The position numbers were made by a program, and so were the translations under genes. Shown here one piece after another: positions 6,358 through 7,751 of a stretch of DNA of 7,751 bases (positions are counted from its first letter, which is position 1; every line of letters begins with the position of its first letter). Source of the stretch: Desulfococcus sp. (lineage in GTDB: Bacteria > Desulfobacterota > Desulfobacteria > Desulfobacterales > Desulfosalsimonadaceae). The DNA lies in NCBI GenBank assembly GCA_024641805.1, contig JAHECJ010000088.1, positions 1 to 7,751 of the forward strand, written 5' to 3'. The notes beneath the pieces are model-generated. The model searched no databases, was not told the origin of the DNA, and was given only the letters and a program-made list of their open reading frames with translations.

Positions 6358-7751
6358 TTAATCAGAGGTTTTCCAGCTATCTGGTGTCTGACTATCCAGG
6401 ACGCTCCGGACGGTCGTGGCAAGCTTCTGGAATGTCAGCGGTTTAAAAATGAATGCCTTTAATCCGATCTCTTTTGCGGATTTTTCATCAATTTGCGGGT
6501 TATAGCCGGTACAAATGATAACCGGAATATCGGATCGTATTTTAATCATTTTTTTGGCAAGCTCATCACCGTTCATTTCAGGCATTGTCATGTCCGAGAT
6601 AATTAAATCGTAACGATCCGGTGATTTTCGAAACTCGTTTAACGCATATACACTTTTATTAAACGTTTCAACCGAATATCCAAGATATTCAAGCATCTCT
6701 CGTCCGGTGTCAATGATGGTCTCCTCATCATCCACCAGAAGAATATGTTCTCTGCCCACAGGCAGTAAGGATTTGGTCTCAAGAACATCCTCCGTAACTT
6801 TCACTTCTTTTTCATCGATGGCCGGCAAATAGATATAAAAGTCCGTCCCGGAGCCGGGTTTGCTGGAAAATAAAATACTGCCGCCATGCTTTTTCACAAT
6901 GCTCTGGGCAACCGCAAGGCCGAGTCCCGTTCCCATGCCTTGTGCCTTGGTGGTATAATAGGGATCAAAAATTCGTTTTCGGTCTTCCTGCAAAATTCCG
7001 TGTCCGGTATCACTGATGGTCAGTTTTACATATTTTCCTGATTTAATATCATGATCTTGTTTTCTGACGTTTGACTGGAACACTTCGGTGTCCAGGGTGA
7101 CGGTTAACGTGCCCCCTTTTTCTTTCATCGACTGGCCGGCATTGGTCACCAGATTCATAATTACCTGATGGATCTGGACCGGATCTGCTTCGATCATACA
7201 CCCATGACCATCAAACTGTTCTTTGATTTCAATCGATGACGGCAGCGTGGCTTTCAGCATTCGCAACGCTTCGCGGGTGATAACATTGATATTCACCGGC
7301 TTTCGTTTCTGTTCCGCCTGGCGGCTGATGGAAAGAATCTGACGAACAAGGTCCTTGGCCCTGTTGCCGGCTTTAAAAACTTCTTCAAGATATTGAAAAA
7401 CTTTACTTTGCGGCTCAATATAAATTTTTGCCAGCTCGATATAGCCAAGAATCGCGGAAAGAATATTGTTAAAATCGTGGGCAATGCCGCCGGCGAGCGT
7501 ACCGATCGCCTCCATTTTCTGTGACTGCACCAGTTGCGCCTCCAGCTTGCGCTGCGCGGTAATATCATGAAAAACAGTCAGTGTACAAAATTCTCCCTTG
7601 ATCTGAATGAGCTTGGAATAAAGCTGGACTTGAATGGATTCGTCATTCTTGATGCGATGCGATATCTCATACCCGGTTACATCGCCGTTTTCGATTAACT
7701 GATCAATGAAGCGCTGCCGATCTTCCGCCGGAAAACCTATATCCAGGGTGT
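6358..7751 (-). CDS. Hybrid sensor histidine kinase (PAS, HisKA, HATPase, receiver), 3' part; 5' end outside window
   Basis: The kinase autophosphorylates on His and can pass phosphate to its own C-terminal receiver. On the - strand the frame is open to the right edge, giving 463 complete visible codons. The GTG at 7530 is therefore internal, not the start. Codons encoded at 7531-7749 read as the end of a PAS domain, closing with TVFHDITAQRKLEAQL. Next, in visible residue numbers, come the H-box GGIAHDFNNIL with His91, the N-box MNLVTNAGQS with Asn203, G1 SDTGHGI, F-box FDPYYTT and G2 GMGTGLGL. The receiver occupies about 335-455, with VDDEE, the phosphoacceptor Asp386 in ISDMTMP, Thr in CTGY and Lys436 in FKPL. 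All catalytic residues are intact. Sensor input and any partner regulator lie outside the window. It is convergent with the CPBP gene 40 bp away, so functional linkage to that operon is unlikely. Confidence 0.95.
   Translation of the reverse strand, partial: TLDIGFPAEDRQRFIDQLIENGDVTGYEISHRIKNDESIQVQLYSKLIQIKGEFCTLTVFHDITAQRKLEAQLVQSQKMEAIGTLAGGIAHDFNNILSAILGYIELAKIYIEPQSKVFQYLEEVFKAGNRAKDLVRQILSISRQAEQKRKPVNINVITREALRMLKATLPSSIEIKEQFDGHGCMIEADPVQIHQVIMNLVTNAGQSMKEKGGTLTVTLDTEVFQSNVRKQDHDIKSGKYVKLTISDTGHGILQEDRKRIFDPYYTTKAQGMGTGLGLAVAQSIVKKHGGSILFSSKPGSGTDFYIYLPAIDEKEVKVTEDVLETKSLLPVGREHILLVDDEETIIDTGREMLEYLGYSVETFNKSVYALNEFRKSPDRYDLIISDMTMPEMNGDELAKKMIKIRSDIPVIICTGYNPQIDEKSAKEIGLKAFIFKPLTFQKLATTVRSVLDSQTPDSWKTSD

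Noticed and set aside
7528..7530. GTG as a start codon for the histidine kinase
   Set aside because: The frame is open upstream to the window edge and encodes a PAS C-terminus joined directly to the HisKA domain, so this codon is internal.
7293..7568. Second open frame on the - strand within the kinase region
   Set aside because: It overlaps the PAS-HisKA coding sequence in another frame. The kinase frame carries all family motifs.

Overview
The window looks like ordinary chromosome from a sulfate-reducer-type member of the Desulfobacterota (former Deltaproteobacteria), probably near Desulfobacterales. I infer this from gene order (fmt, rsmB, a kinase-less PASTA protein, rpe), moderate GC and protein style. 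No database search was possible. I see no tRNA, rRNA, CRISPR array, insertion sequence or phage gene.

Positions 1-4186 hold housekeeping genes, all on the + strand. They are the 3' part of fmt (initiator tRNA formylation), rsmB (16S rRNA m5C methylation), a membrane-anchored three-PASTA protein whose start overlaps the rsmB stop (ATGA), rpe (pentose phosphate cycle) and aroQ (shikimate pathway). Gaps are 40 bp or less, except for 75 AT-rich bases before aroQ, which may hold a weak internal promoter.

Positions 4204-6317 continue on the + strand with a two-gene unit that overlaps by 19 bp. The first gene encodes a 491-residue polytopic membrane protein ending in HEAT-like repeats. The second encodes a CPBP-family (Abi/Rce1-like) intramembrane protease with all its catalytic motifs intact. 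This pair is the least characterised part of the window and the best candidate for unknown biology. Its function cannot be read from sequence alone.

Positions 6358-7751 hold, on the - strand and convergent with the operon, the 3' part of a hybrid sensor histidine kinase: PAS, HisKA, HATPase, receiver. Its reading frame stays open past the right edge. The 40-bp convergent gap carries a perfect tandem 7-bp repeat inside a short inverted repeat, but no classical terminator.

Overall this is a core-genome region. I do not see convincing evidence of a new defence or mobile system. The findings are second-look items of modest interest.
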